A stretch of 10,440 nt of DNA. It comes from Streptosporangiaceae bacterium. Its GTDB lineage: Bacteria > Actinomycetota > Actinomycetes > Streptosporangiales > Streptosporangiaceae. This document shows positions 1 through 6,637 of the stretch, piece by piece. The stretch covers positions 1 through 10,440 of the forward strand of contig JAICWX010000302.1 of NCBI GenBank assembly GCA_025934635.1, read 5' to 3'. The position numbers were made by a program, and so were the translations under genes. How positions within the stretch are numbered: the first letter of the stretch is position 1; each line of letters begins with the position of its first letter. The notes under the pieces were generated by a model. The model ran no database searches, was not told the DNA's origin, and was given only the letters and a program-made list of their open reading frames with translations.

Positions 1-717
1 AACACCGGCTGGGCCGACGCGGCCACCGACGAGCCGCAGGCCGGCGGGCTGACCGATTTCGGCCGGGCCGTGGTCCGCGAGATGCAGCGGATCGGCATGC
101 TGGTGGACCTGTCGCATGTGTCCCCGGACACGATGCGCGACGCCCTCGACGTAGCCGCGGCCCCGGTGATCTTCAGCCACTCCAGCGCCAAGGCAGTCGC
201 CGACAGCCCGCGCAACGTGCCGGACGACGTGCTCGCCCGGCTGACCGCCAACGGCGGCGTGTGCATGGTGACGTTCGTGCCCGCCTTCGTATCCCCGGAG
301 TGCGCCGGCTGGATGGCGGACCTGAAGGCCGAGGCCGCCCGCCGCGGCCTGGACCCCAGGGACCTCGGCAAGCTGTTCAGCATCAAGCCCGAGTGGGAGC
401 GGGAGCACCCGCTGCCACAGGCCACGCTGGCCCAGGTCGCGGACCACATCGACCACGTCCGCCAGGTCGCGGGCGTCGAGCACGTCGGCCTGGGCGGCGA
501 CTTCGACGGCACCGAGGACGTCACCGTCGGCCTGGAGGACGTCTCCGCCTACCCGGCCCTGTTCGCCGAGCTGCTCCGCCGCGGCTGGACCGAACCCGAC
601 TGCGCCGCCCTGGCCGGCGGCAACGTCCTGCGCGTCCTGCGCGCCGCCGAGACCTTCCGTGACGCCTCGGCCGCCGACGACGCGGCGACGGCGGCCGACG
701 CGGGCGCGGGCGGCTAA
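1..717 (+). CDS. Membrane dipeptidase (peptidase family M19), C-terminal part
   Basis: The reading frame is open from the first base, so the gene begins upstream and about 238 C-terminal residues are visible. M19 enzymes are zinc TIM-barrel dipeptidases that split dipeptides, often with a D-residue in the second position. Visible family motifs are DLSHVS (window residues 37-42) and IFSHSSA, whose histidines match the two distal zinc ligands of human renal dipeptidase (His198 and His219, 21 residues apart in both). Also present are RNVPDD, with the substrate-binding Arg, [21 protein letters not shown] with the substrate-contacting Asp, and the C-terminal GGNVLRVLR. The N-terminal HxD ligands and bridging Glu lie outside the window. 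The last 15 or so residues are an Ala/Asp/Gly-rich tail. Only 11 bases separate it from pgeF, so cotranscription is likely. A role in recycling peptidoglycan dipeptides is inferred from context only. Confidence 0.93.
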   Translation, partial: NTGWADAATDEPQAGGLTDFGRAVVREMQRIGMLVDLSHVSPDTMRDALDVAAAPVIFSHSSAKAVADSPRNVPDDVLARLTANGGVCMVTFVPAFVSPECAGWMADLKAEAARRGLDPRDLGKLFSIKPEWEREHPLPQATLAQVADHIDHVRQVAGVEHVGLGGDFDGTEDVTVGLEDVSAYPALFAELLRRGWTEPDCAALAGGNVLRVLRAAETFRDASAADDAATAADAGAGG

Positions 718-728
718 GCTCACACCCG

Positions 729-1646
729 ATGATTCCCGGTACCCAGACACCTCCCGCCCTACCCGAGCCGGACGGCGCGTTCCGCCCGGCCGCCGGCCTG
801 CGCCTGCTGACCTGGCCCGCGCTGGACGCCACGGGCGTCGAGGCGGCCGTCACCGCCCGCGATGGCGGGGTTTCCGATGGCCCCTACGCCACCTTGAACC
901 TGAGCCTGAGCGTCGGCGATGATCCGGCCCGCGTGCTCGAGAACCGGCGCCGCCTGGCGGCCGCCCTCGACGCCGACCTCAACGACTTCGTCTTCGCCCG
1001 CCAGGTCCACGGCGACCGGGTCGCCGTGGTCGGCGCCGCCGACCGGGGGAGCGGTGCGTACTCGCTGAACGACGCCATTGACGGCGCCGACGCGCTGGTC
1101 ACCACGACGCCCGGGGTCATGCTCGCGATCCTGACCGCGGACTGCCTGCCGGTCGTCCTGCACGACCCGGTGGCCGGGGTGCTCGCCTGCGTGCACGCGG
1201 GCTGGCGCGGTACCGCGGCCGGCCTGACCACCGCCGCCGTGGCCGTCCTGCGGGAGCTGGGCTCACAGCCGTCCGACGTGGTGGCAGGCCTCGGCCCTGC
1301 CATCGCGGGGGACCGCTACCAGGTCGGCCCCGACGTGCACGAGGCCGTGACCGCGGCGTTCGGTGCCGCCGCCGCGGAGGCCTTCCTCCGCCCCGACCTC
1401 CGCCCCGGCGCAGGCTCAGGCCGCTGGCTGCTCGACCTGCCGGCCGCCAACCGGCACGCCCTGCGCGAAGCCGGCGTTCCCGACGCCCAGATCCACGCCA
1501 GCACCATCCCCACCGGCGCCGGCACCGGCCCCACCGGCACCGGCCCCACCGGCACTGGCGACTTCTTCAGCGACCGCGCCGCCCGTCCCTGCGGACGCCT
1601 CGCCCTGATCGCCCGCCTGCGCGAACCAATGGATGTGACAACCTAA
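729..1646 (+). CDS. pgeF: PgeF/YfiH-family peptidoglycan editing factor (former 'laccase domain' protein)
   Basis: This 305-residue protein belongs to the YfiH/DUF152 (Cu-oxidase_4) family. E. coli PgeF removes UDP-MurNAc-L-Ser-type errors from the precursor pool; relatives such as LACC1 have purine nucleoside phosphorylase and deaminase activity. The three-ligand zinc site is visible as His94 in FARQVHGDRV, Cys139 in LTADCLPVV and His156 in CVHAGWRG. The GPAIAGDRYQVG segment (residues 189-200) matches the conserved GPxI motif region. Near the C terminus, residues 261-277 are a Gly/Thr/Pro repeat inserted just before the GDFFSDRAARPCGR segment, where relatives usually have an FSxRR-like sequence. 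The ATG at 729 has no clear Shine-Dalgarno sequence and the first 20 or so residues are poorly conserved, so a later start is possible. The stop overlaps the murL start (TAATG), implying translational coupling. The precise substrate here is not known. Confidence 0.9.
   Translation: MIPGTQTPPALPEPDGAFRPAAGLRLLTWPALDATGVEAAVTARDGGVSDGPYATLNLSLSVGDDPARVLENRRRLAAALDADLNDFVFARQVHGDRVAVVGAADRGSGAYSLNDAIDGADALVTTTPGVMLAILTADCLPVVLHDPVAGVLACVHAGWRGTAAGLTTAAVAVLRELGSQPSDVVAGLGPAIAGDRYQVGPDVHEAVTAAFGAAAAEAFLRPDLRPGAGSGRWLLDLPAANRHALREAGVPDAQIHASTIPTGAGTGPTGTGPTGTGDFFSDRAARPCGRLALIARLREPMDVTT
1521..1559 (+). repeat. 15-base in-frame tandem repeat inside pgeF
   Basis: The unit GGCACCGGCCCCACC occurs twice exactly (1521-1535 and 1536-1550), followed by a nine-base partial copy with one change (GGCACTGGC). 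Because the period is a multiple of three it keeps frame, encoding a Gly-Thr-Gly-Pro-Thr repeat. It probably arose by replication slippage in a surface loop and may vary in copy number between strains. Confidence 0.9.
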
Positions 1647-3004
1647 TGGCTCTTCCGGGTACGCAGCCACGCGGCCGGGTCTTCCGCTACGCCGGCTACG
1701 CCACCGACCCCGCGGCCGCCACGCTGAGCTGCCACTACGAGCTGGACGGCCGCGAGTTCACCGAGCGCGTCAGGCTGCCGGGCCAGGAGGGCAACCCGCG
1801 CTGGCACACCGAAGCCGCCCAGGCCGCCGCCCGGCTGCTGTTCCTGCTGGCCGGGGTGTCCTACTACAAGACCGCGGCCCCGCCCGTCATCGACCTCGGC
1901 GAGACCCCGCTGACCGCGACAGAAGAAACCTTTCTCCGCGACTTCTACCTCCACGGCCTCGGCGAATTCGCCTACCGCAACTCGCTCGACCTCACCGCCA
2001 CCGAAATTCGGGCACCTCAAGCGTCCCAAACGCCTATCCCGCCCCAGACACCACTTAGCCACCAGAACCGCGCCCTGGTCCCGTTCGGCGGCGGGATCGA
2101 CTCGATCGTCACCGTCGAGCAGGTGCGCAAACGCGCGGACGTGGCGCTGTTCGTGGTGAGCCGGCCCGGCGACCGCTTCGACGCGATCGAGGAGCCCGCC
2201 GCCGTCACCGGCCTCCCCATCGTGCGGGCCGAACGCGAGATCGACCCCCAGCTCCTGCGCTCCGCCGAGCTCGGCTTCCTCAACGGCCACGTGCCGGTGA
2301 CCGGCATCTTGTCCGCGATCGCGGTGCTGGCCGCGGTGCTCGAGGACCGGGACGCGGTGGTGATGTCCAACGAATGGTCAGCCTCCGTCCCGACCCTGGA
2401 ATACCAGGGCCGCCCGGTCAACCACCAGTACTCCAAGAGCGAGGAATTCGAGGCGGCCTTCCGCGGTGTGCTGGCAGCCAGCCCGGGCCCGCTGCCGCAG
2501 TACTTCTCCTGGCTCAGGGACCGCACCGAGCTATGGGTGGGCTGGGAGTTCGCCAAGCTCACCGCCTACCACTCGACCTTCCGCAGCTGCAACAAGGCTT
2601 TTTACACCGAACGGGCGCGGCGATTCACCTACTGGTGCGGTGACTGTGACAAGTGCGCGTTCATCGACCTGATCCTGGCGCCGTTCCTGCCGGCTGAGGC
2701 GCTCCGGCAGATCTTCGCCGTGACCGGCGAGCCGCTCGAGAACCCCGCCCTGGCCGGCAAGTTCCGGTCGCTGCTCGGCGCGGGCGCCAAGCCGTTCGAG
2801 TGCGTCGGCGAGGTCACCGAGTGCCGGGCCGCGGCGCTGCTGGCCGCCCGGCGGAAAGACCGCGCCGGCCGCAGCCTGCTGACCGGGCTGGCCGCCGAGG
2901 TAGCGGCCTGGCCGGACGCGCCGTCGGCGGCGGAGGTCGAGGCCATGCTGCGGCCCGTCGGGCGGAATTTCCGGCCGAACGAGTATGCCGATGCCAGCAC
3001 CTAA
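1646..3004 (+). CDS. murL: MurL-type UDP-N-acetylmuramoyl-L-alanyl-L-glutamate epimerase
   Basis: This 452-residue cytoplasmic protein fits the MurL family. MurL inverts the terminal L-Glu of UDP-MurNAc-L-Ala-L-Glu to D-Glu, using ATP to activate the carboxylate with release of AMP and pyrophosphate. An N-terminal region of about 140 residues contains VSYYKTAAPP (71-80) and ETFLRDFYLHGLGEFAYRN (94-112). A PP-loop-like ATP-binding motif FGGGIDS follows at 147-153, consistent with adenylate chemistry. Later come SNEWSAS (241-247), NHQYSKS (259-265) and a cysteine cluster CGDCDKC (Cys331, 334, 337) leading into DLILAPFLP. The start is fixed by the one-base TAATG overlap with pgeF, and the gene overlaps the downstream MurD-like ligase by 20 bases. 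Pairing with that ligase is the strongest contextual support, because MurL requires the L-Glu product of MurD2. The family call rests on remembered motifs and context, not a search. Confidence 0.86.
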   Translation: MALPGTQPRGRVFRYAGYATDPAAATLSCHYELDGREFTERVRLPGQEGNPRWHTEAAQAAARLLFLLAGVSYYKTAAPPVIDLGETPLTATEETFLRDFYLHGLGEFAYRNSLDLTATEIRAPQASQTPIPPQTPLSHQNRALVPFGGGIDSIVTVEQVRKRADVALFVVSRPGDRFDAIEEPAAVTGLPIVRAEREIDPQLLRSAELGFLNGHVPVTGILSAIAVLAAVLEDRDAVVMSNEWSASVPTLEYQGRPVNHQYSKSEEFEAAFRGVLAASPGPLPQYFSWLRDRTELWVGWEFAKLTAYHSTFRSCNKAFYTERARRFTYWCGDCDKCAFIDLILAPFLPAEALRQIFAVTGEPLENPALAGKFRSLLGAGAKPFECVGEVTECRAAALLAARRKDRAGRSLLTGLAAEVAAWPDAPSAAEVEAMLRPVGRNFRPNEYADAST

Positions 3005-4322
3005 GCTCGCTTGGTCCGACCTGGCCGGCGCCCGGGTCGGGATCTGGGGCCTGGGCCGCGAAGGCCACGCCAGCCTGCGCAAGCTCGCCACCGTGGGCGC
3101 CGAGCCGGTCTTGGTCGACGACCGCCCGTCCGGCCCCGTAGAGGGTCACCCGGTCCTTGTCACTAGCGACGGCGGCCTCGCCGCCCTCATGAGCTGCGAC
3201 GCGGTGGTGAAGACCCCGGGCATGTCCCGCTACCGGCCCGAGCTGGCCCAGCTGACCGCGGCGGGCGTCCCGGTGGCGGGCGGTCTGGGCCTGTGGCTGG
3301 CCGAGGCCGACCTGCGCCGCGTGCTGGTCGTGACCGGCACCAAGGGCAAGAGCACCACGTCCTCGGTCACCGGCCACCTCATCGGCGGCCTGGGCTACCG
3401 CGTCATGGTCGGCGGCAACATCGGCGCCCCGCCCTACGACCCCGAAGCAGGAACCGACTTCGACTACTGGGTCATCGAGGTCTCCAGCTACCAGGCCACC
3501 GACCTGCCCTGCTCGCCGCCGGTGGTCGCGGTGACCTCGCTGCACCCGGACCACCTGGACTGGCACGGGGGAGTGGAGCAGTACTACCGGGACAAGCTGT
3601 CCGCCTGCTCCCAGCCCGGCGCCGAGCTCACCGTGGCCAATGGCGACAGCGACCTGCTCCGCGCGCACGCCGCGCTGCTCGGCCCGCGGGTCGAGTGGGT
3701 CAGCGAGCACGACGACCCGGCCGCAGACTGGATGGAGCCGCTGGGCCTGCCCGGCCGGCACAACCGCCGCAACGCCCTCATCGCCCGCCGCTGCCTGATC
3801 GCGCTGGGCTTGCCCGGCGCCGCCGACGACGGCGCGCTGCGCACCGCGGCGGCCGGCTACCAGCCGCTGCCGAGCCGGCTCACCCCGGCCGGCACCGTGG
3901 CCGGCGTCAGCTTCGTCGACGACAGCCTGTCCACCAACGTGCTGCCCACGCTGGCCGCGCTGGACGCCTTCCCGGACCGCCGGATCGCGCTGATCGTCGG
4001 CGGCCACGACCGCGGCATCGACTACGCTCCGCTGGCCGCCGGCGTGCTGGCCCGCGGCGCGCCCACCTACGTGCTGACCCTGCCCGACAGCGGCCCCCGC
4101 ATCCGCGCCCAGTTCGAAGCCGCCGCAGTACCGGCCGCATCCGGTTTCGCCGGCGTGACCGACTGCCCGGACCTGGACGCGGCGGCCACGGCGGGATTCC
4201 GCTGGGCCCAGCCGGACGGCGTGGTGCTGCTGTCGCCGGCCGCGCCGAGCTTCGGCGTCTTCAAGGACTACCGCGACCGCGGCGACGCTTTCGCCCGCGC
4301 GGTCCGCGCCCTCGGCGCCTAG
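2985..4322 (+). CDS. murD2: MurD2-type UDP-N-acetylmuramoyl-L-alanine--L-glutamate ligase
   Basis: A 445-residue Mur ligase with all three domains. The N-terminal nucleotide-sugar domain has GLGREG (22-27). The ATPase domain has the P-loop GTKGKST (118-124), EVSSYQ (165-170), HPDHLDWHG (187-195), a Lys204 matching the carbamylated lysine of MurD, and GRHNRRNA (257-264). The C-terminal amino-acid-binding domain has VDDSLSTN (311-318), GGHDRGIDY (339-347) and SPAAPSFGVFKDYRDRG (417-433). These are MurD motifs, but the partner gene murL indicates the MurD2 variant, which adds L-Glu rather than D-Glu to UDP-MurNAc-L-Ala. In the usual NDSKATN motif the lysine is Leu315 here. The start overlaps murL by 20 bases; ATG 2991 is an alternative that loses two residues, and no strong Shine-Dalgarno sequence favours either. 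Sequence alone cannot prove L-Glu over D-Glu specificity. Confidence 0.85.
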   Translation: MPMPAPKLAWSDLAGARVGIWGLGREGHASLRKLATVGAEPVLVDDRPSGPVEGHPVLVTSDGGLAALMSCDAVVKTPGMSRYRPELAQLTAAGVPVAGGLGLWLAEADLRRVLVVTGTKGKSTTSSVTGHLIGGLGYRVMVGGNIGAPPYDPEAGTDFDYWVIEVSSYQATDLPCSPPVVAVTSLHPDHLDWHGGVEQYYRDKLSACSQPGAELTVANGDSDLLRAHAALLGPRVEWVSEHDDPAADWMEPLGLPGRHNRRNALIARRCLIALGLPGAADDGALRTAAAGYQPLPSRLTPAGTVAGVSFVDDSLSTNVLPTLAALDAFPDRRIALIVGGHDRGIDYAPLAAGVLARGAPTYVLTLPDSGPRIRAQFEAAAVPAASGFAGVTDCPDLDAAATAGFRWAQPDGVVLLSPAAPSFGVFKDYRDRGDAFARAVRALGA

Positions 4323-4324
4323 CC

Positions 4325-4498
4325 TCAGTCCTCCCCGGAGAACCGCTCCCAGGCCGTGAACCCGGCCGCGGGCGCCTCGGCGATGACCTGGTTGCACAGG
4401 TCCACGCACTCGTTGCAGATATAGACCCCCGGTCCGGCCACCAGCTTGGCCACCGCGTCCTTGTCCTTGGTGCAGAACGAGCAGGACAGGGTGTCCAG
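4325..4498 (-). CDS. Small ClpX-type C4 zinc-finger protein (start uncertain)
   Basis: The minus-strand frame ending in TGA at 4325-4327 encodes a clear ClpX-like zinc-binding domain. It has CSFC, an 18-residue spacer including [11 protein letters not shown], then CNEC, giving the C-x2-C-x18-C-x2-C spacing of ClpX, followed by [12 protein letters not shown] and a short tail ending AWERFSGED. The AAA+ ATPase part of ClpX is absent; stand-alone proteins of this type are, as I recall, common in actinobacteria. In ClpX this domain dimerises and binds adaptors or substrates, but the role of the stand-alone form is unknown. No in-frame ATG, GTG or TTG lies upstream of the first cysteine codon pair. 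I tentatively start at CTG 4498, giving 57 residues; CTG 4489 is another option, and a 5'-truncated remnant cannot be excluded. Its stop faces the murD2 stop across two bases. Confidence 0.72.
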   Translation of the reverse strand: MDTLSCSFCTKDKDAVAKLVAGPGVYICNECVDLCNQVIAEAPAAGFTAWERFSGED

Positions 4499-4568
4499 CC
4501 GGGAAGCGCCCGGCGCCAGGTTCGATGTATGGAAAGCCGCCCAGACAGGGCAGTGCGGAAAGGCCGGC

Positions 4569-5096
4569 CTAGAACTGCCAGCGCGTCGCGCCGCCCGGCT
4601 CCACGGTGGCCACCGCCGTCGCGGCCCGCGGGGTGAACCGGTACACGTGCCACGGCGGCGGCCCGGCCGACGGCGCGCTGAACTCGGCCGTGAGCGCCAG
4701 CCCGGTCTCGTCCACCCGGCACGGCCAGTCCTGCGCCCAGACCGCGGCCATCTTGGCCACCGTGGCCGGGTCGGTGACCACGGTCGCCTCGCCGTCCACG
4801 ACCAGGTCGAAGTCCTGCGTGGCCACGCTGATCGTGCAGCGCGGGTCCCGGGCCAGGTTGCGGCCCTTCCGGCTGCCCTGGCCGGTCTCGAACCAGAAGC
4901 ACCCGTCGGCCCACAGCACCCCGAGCCCGGTGACGTGCGGGCTCCCGTCCGCGTTGATCGTAGCCAGCCAGCTGGTATGACGGTCAGGGCCGCCGCTGCC
5001 CGGGACCATGCTCACGCCCGCATCGAGCCGGGTCGTTATCGCGCTCCAGTCGAGCAGCGGCGTCTTGTACATCTCCGCGAGGTTCTTGGCGTCCAT
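4569..5096 (-). CDS. PPOX-class split beta-barrel flavin/F420-binding protein
   Basis: About 175 residues from the chosen ATG at 5096. It resembles the pyridoxamine 5'-phosphate oxidase-like fold, a small split beta-barrel that binds FMN, F420 or sometimes haem. Visible hallmarks are [20 protein letters not shown], the following [20 protein letters not shown], which contributes phosphate-binding Ser/Lys/Arg residues, and a C-terminal TRWQF of the kind seen in this family. An in-frame ATG at 5129 would add eleven residues (beginning MSFGEPGRRR); I prefer 5096 because [10 protein letters not shown] reads like a family N terminus and AGGGGA lies immediately upstream, though its spacing is unusually short. 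The cofactor and substrate cannot be told from sequence. Nearby Ddn makes F420 plausible. It lies downstream of the methyltransferase gene on the same strand, with a spacer of about 120 bases. Confidence 0.85.
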   Translation of the reverse strand: MDAKNLAEMYKTPLLDWSAITTRLDAGVSMVPGSGGPDRHTSWLATINADGSPHVTGLGVLWADGCFWFETGQGSRKGRNLARDPRCTISVATQDFDLVVDGEATVVTDPATVAKMAAVWAQDWPCRVDETGLALTAEFSAPSAGPPPWHVYRFTPRAATAVATVEPGGATRWQF

Positions 5097-5162
5097 TCCC
5101 CTACGACGTCCCGGCTCCCCGAAACTCATCGCCGGGGAGTCGGTGTGCCCCGGGTACGTTCT

Positions 5163-5219
5163 TAGGTACCCGATGTGCCACCCACTCCTATCGGACGGGG
5201 CCCACCCGTTCGGTACCTA
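5163..5219. repeat. Inverted repeat TAGGTACC / GGTACCTA in an intergenic spacer
   Basis: An eight-base inverted repeat, TAGGTACC (5163-5170) and GGTACCTA (5212-5219), brackets a 41-base spacer between the methyltransferase and PPOX genes. The right arm overlaps the methyltransferase stop codon. Inside, positions 5189-5199 and 5205-5215 can pair as an 11-base-pair stem (two G-T pairs) around the loop GCCCA. The stem is better in plus-strand RNA than in minus-strand RNA, where those two pairs become mismatches, and no T-run follows, so an intrinsic terminator for the minus-strand genes is doubtful. An operator or attenuating structure for the PPOX gene is possible. Confidence 0.45.
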
Positions 5220-5933
5220 GGTCTTGCGGCCGGTGACCGAGCGCAGGCCGGGGGGGAGTTCCGCCTTTCCGAACGCCGTGCCCACCTCGGCCCGGACGCC
5301 GTGCGCGGCCAGCAGCGCCGGCAGCGCGGACGTGTCGATCAGCACGTTCTCGTGCCGCTCGTGGCCGCGCCGCCAGCCGCCCGCCCCGTCCGGGACGAAC
5401 GTCGTGGCGTCCCGGACGAACCGGTCCGGGGCCGGCGCGGAGAACTCGGTGATGATGGCCCAGTCCGGCTCGGCCCGGGCGAACGGCCGCTCGCCCGCCC
5501 GGATGGGCCCGTAGTCCAGGTCCAGGATGTCGATCGCCAGCACCCCGCCCGGCCGCAGCGCATCCGCCGCGGCGGCCAGCGCCGCCTCGATGGCCGCCGC
5601 GTCGGGCAGGTAGCTCAGCACGTGCCCGACCGAGACGACCGCGTCCGCGGGCGGCAGCGGGTCGCCGGGCAGCGTGAGTTCCCGCAGGTCGGCCTGCGGG
5701 CCGAGCGCGGAACGGGCCAGCGTAAGCATGTCGGGCGACGCGTCGGTGGCCGTCACCCGCAGCCCGGCGGCCAGCAGGTGCCTGGTCAGCGCCCCGCTCC
5801 CGCAGCCGAGCTCGAGCACCAGGCCGTCCCGTACGGGAGCCAGCAGGTCAATGATGCCCGGGGCGCACCGGTCGCCGTGCAGGCCGTAGCCCCGGTCGTG
5901 AATGAGGGCCAGGTCGGGCTGGTAGTAGTGCAC
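5217..5933 (-). CDS. Class I SAM-dependent methyltransferase
   Basis: A 238-residue cytoplasmic Rossmann-fold methyltransferase, target unknown. Motif I is VLELGCGSG (39-47), followed by the ribose-binding acidic residue in TATDASPDML (Asp64). A post-I acidic strand is ADAVVSVGHVLSYL, and LRPGG (126-130) precedes strand 5 with AIDILDLDYG. The C-terminal half is rich in beta-strand-like segments, as in small-molecule methyltransferases of the Methyltransf_25/11 type. The start is GTG at 5933, just four bases after the stop of the pentapeptide-repeat gene, so the two are very probably cotranscribed and translationally coupled. Nothing in the sequence identifies the substrate. Confidence 0.9.
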   Translation of the reverse strand: MHYYQPDLALIHDRGYGLHGDRCAPGIIDLLAPVRDGLVLELGCGSGALTRHLLAAGLRVTATDASPDMLTLARSALGPQADLRELTLPGDPLPPADAVVSVGHVLSYLPDAAAIEAALAAAADALRPGGVLAIDILDLDYGPIRAGERPFARAEPDWAIITEFSAPAPDRFVRDATTFVPDGAGGWRRGHERHENVLIDTSALPALLAAHGVRAEVGTAFGKAELPPGLRSVTGRKT

Positions 5934-5937
5934 CCGA

Positions 5938-6552
5938 TCAGTCTGCCACCGTGATGCCCAGGTGGTGAGCCAGCTGCGGGGCCAGCGCCACCAGCTGGAG
6001 GCTGTCGATGGTGGTGCCGCGCAGCGACTCGTAGCCCGCCCGGATGCCGAGTCCGGCGCCCCGCAGGTCGACCTTCTCGCAGCTCGCCTTGGTGAAATCC
6101 GCGCCGGTCAGCGTGCTGCCGCCGAAGCTGACCCGCAGCAGCGTGGCCCCGCCGAACTCGACGTCCCGCAGCACGCAGTCCTCGAACCTCACGTCGGTGA
6201 GCGTGCTGCCGCGGAAGTTGACCGAGTCGAGCTTGGCGTCGCGGAAGGTGACCCGGCGCATCGCGCACGAGAAGGCCTGCACCCCGGCCAGCGCGCAGCC
6301 GGCCAGCGTGACGTCCTGCCAGCCGGTCTCGGCCAGGTCGCAGGCGACGAACCTGGCCTCCCGCAGCGCGGTGTCGGTGAACCGGGCCTTGCGCAGGCTG
6401 CCGCCGTCGAACGAGACGCCGGTCAGCGAGCACTCCAGGAAGTGGCCGAACGGGGCGTCGGCGCGGTCGAACGAGAGGCCCTCGAACGCCAGGCCGTCGT
6501 ACACCTCGTCCGGCTCCAGCTCGCCCTGGAACGGGATGAGATCAGCGGGCAT
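5938..6552 (-). CDS. Pentapeptide-repeat protein with right-handed beta-helix
   Basis: A 204-residue protein built almost wholly of pentapeptide repeats. The central hydrophobic position falls every five residues from Phe23 to Leu168 without a break. Thirty positions fit, mostly alternating Phe and Leu, which would give about seven quadrilateral coils. Examples are ARFTD, ALREA, VNFRG, VRFED and ADFTK. The C-terminal 35 residues (around SLRGTTIDSLQLVALAPQLA) end in a predicted helix and LGITV, resembling the dimerisation tail of free-standing pentapeptide proteins. MfpA and Qnr, which mimic DNA and protect gyrase, share this general design and size, but a gyrase role here is only a possibility. 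The ATG at 6552 follows a G-rich stretch (GGGTCGGGAC) that could serve as a ribosome binding site. It heads the minus-strand gene run. Confidence 0.92.
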   Translation of the reverse strand: MPADLIPFQGELEPDEVYDGLAFEGLSFDRADAPFGHFLECSLTGVSFDGGSLRKARFTDTALREARFVACDLAETGWQDVTLAGCALAGVQAFSCAMRRVTFRDAKLDSVNFRGSTLTDVRFEDCVLRDVEFGGATLLRVSFGGSTLTGADFTKASCEKVDLRGAGLGIRAGYESLRGTTIDSLQLVALAPQLAHHLGITVAD

Positions 6553-6637
6553 GTCCCGACCCTACCGGCGGCCACCGTCACGCTCCCCATAGGATCAACG
6601 CTGGAATGTTCAAGGACAACGAGGAAAGGACGCAGCT
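6553..6637. promoter_or_regulatory. Divergent promoter region between pentapeptide-repeat and Ddn-like genes
   Basis: This 85-base spacer separates two divergent gene starts and must hold, or sit next to, promoters for both directions. TAGGAT at 6590-6595 is a plausible plus-strand -10 element, but I see no good -35 at the expected spacing. GAGGAAAGGA at 6621-6630 is a strong Shine-Dalgarno sequence for the GTG start at 6638. No clear minus-strand promoter is recognisable. Confidence 0.4.

Noticed and set aside
729..1646. Laccase or multicopper oxidase
   Set aside because: The protein matches the YfiH/PgeF zinc family; it lacks the multiple copper-binding HxH motifs of true laccases.
2985..4322. 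Ordinary MurD of the main cell-wall cluster
   Set aside because: No dcw genes (mraY, ftsW, murG) adjoin it, and it overlaps murL, so MurD2 is the better reading, though D-Glu use is not excluded by sequence alone.
2814..4409. Long minus-strand open frame of 531 codons opposite murD2
   Set aside because: Its translation is Gly/Arg/Ala/Val-rich with no recognisable domain, and it mirrors the murD2 frame in high-GC sequence; murD2 has every Mur ligase motif.
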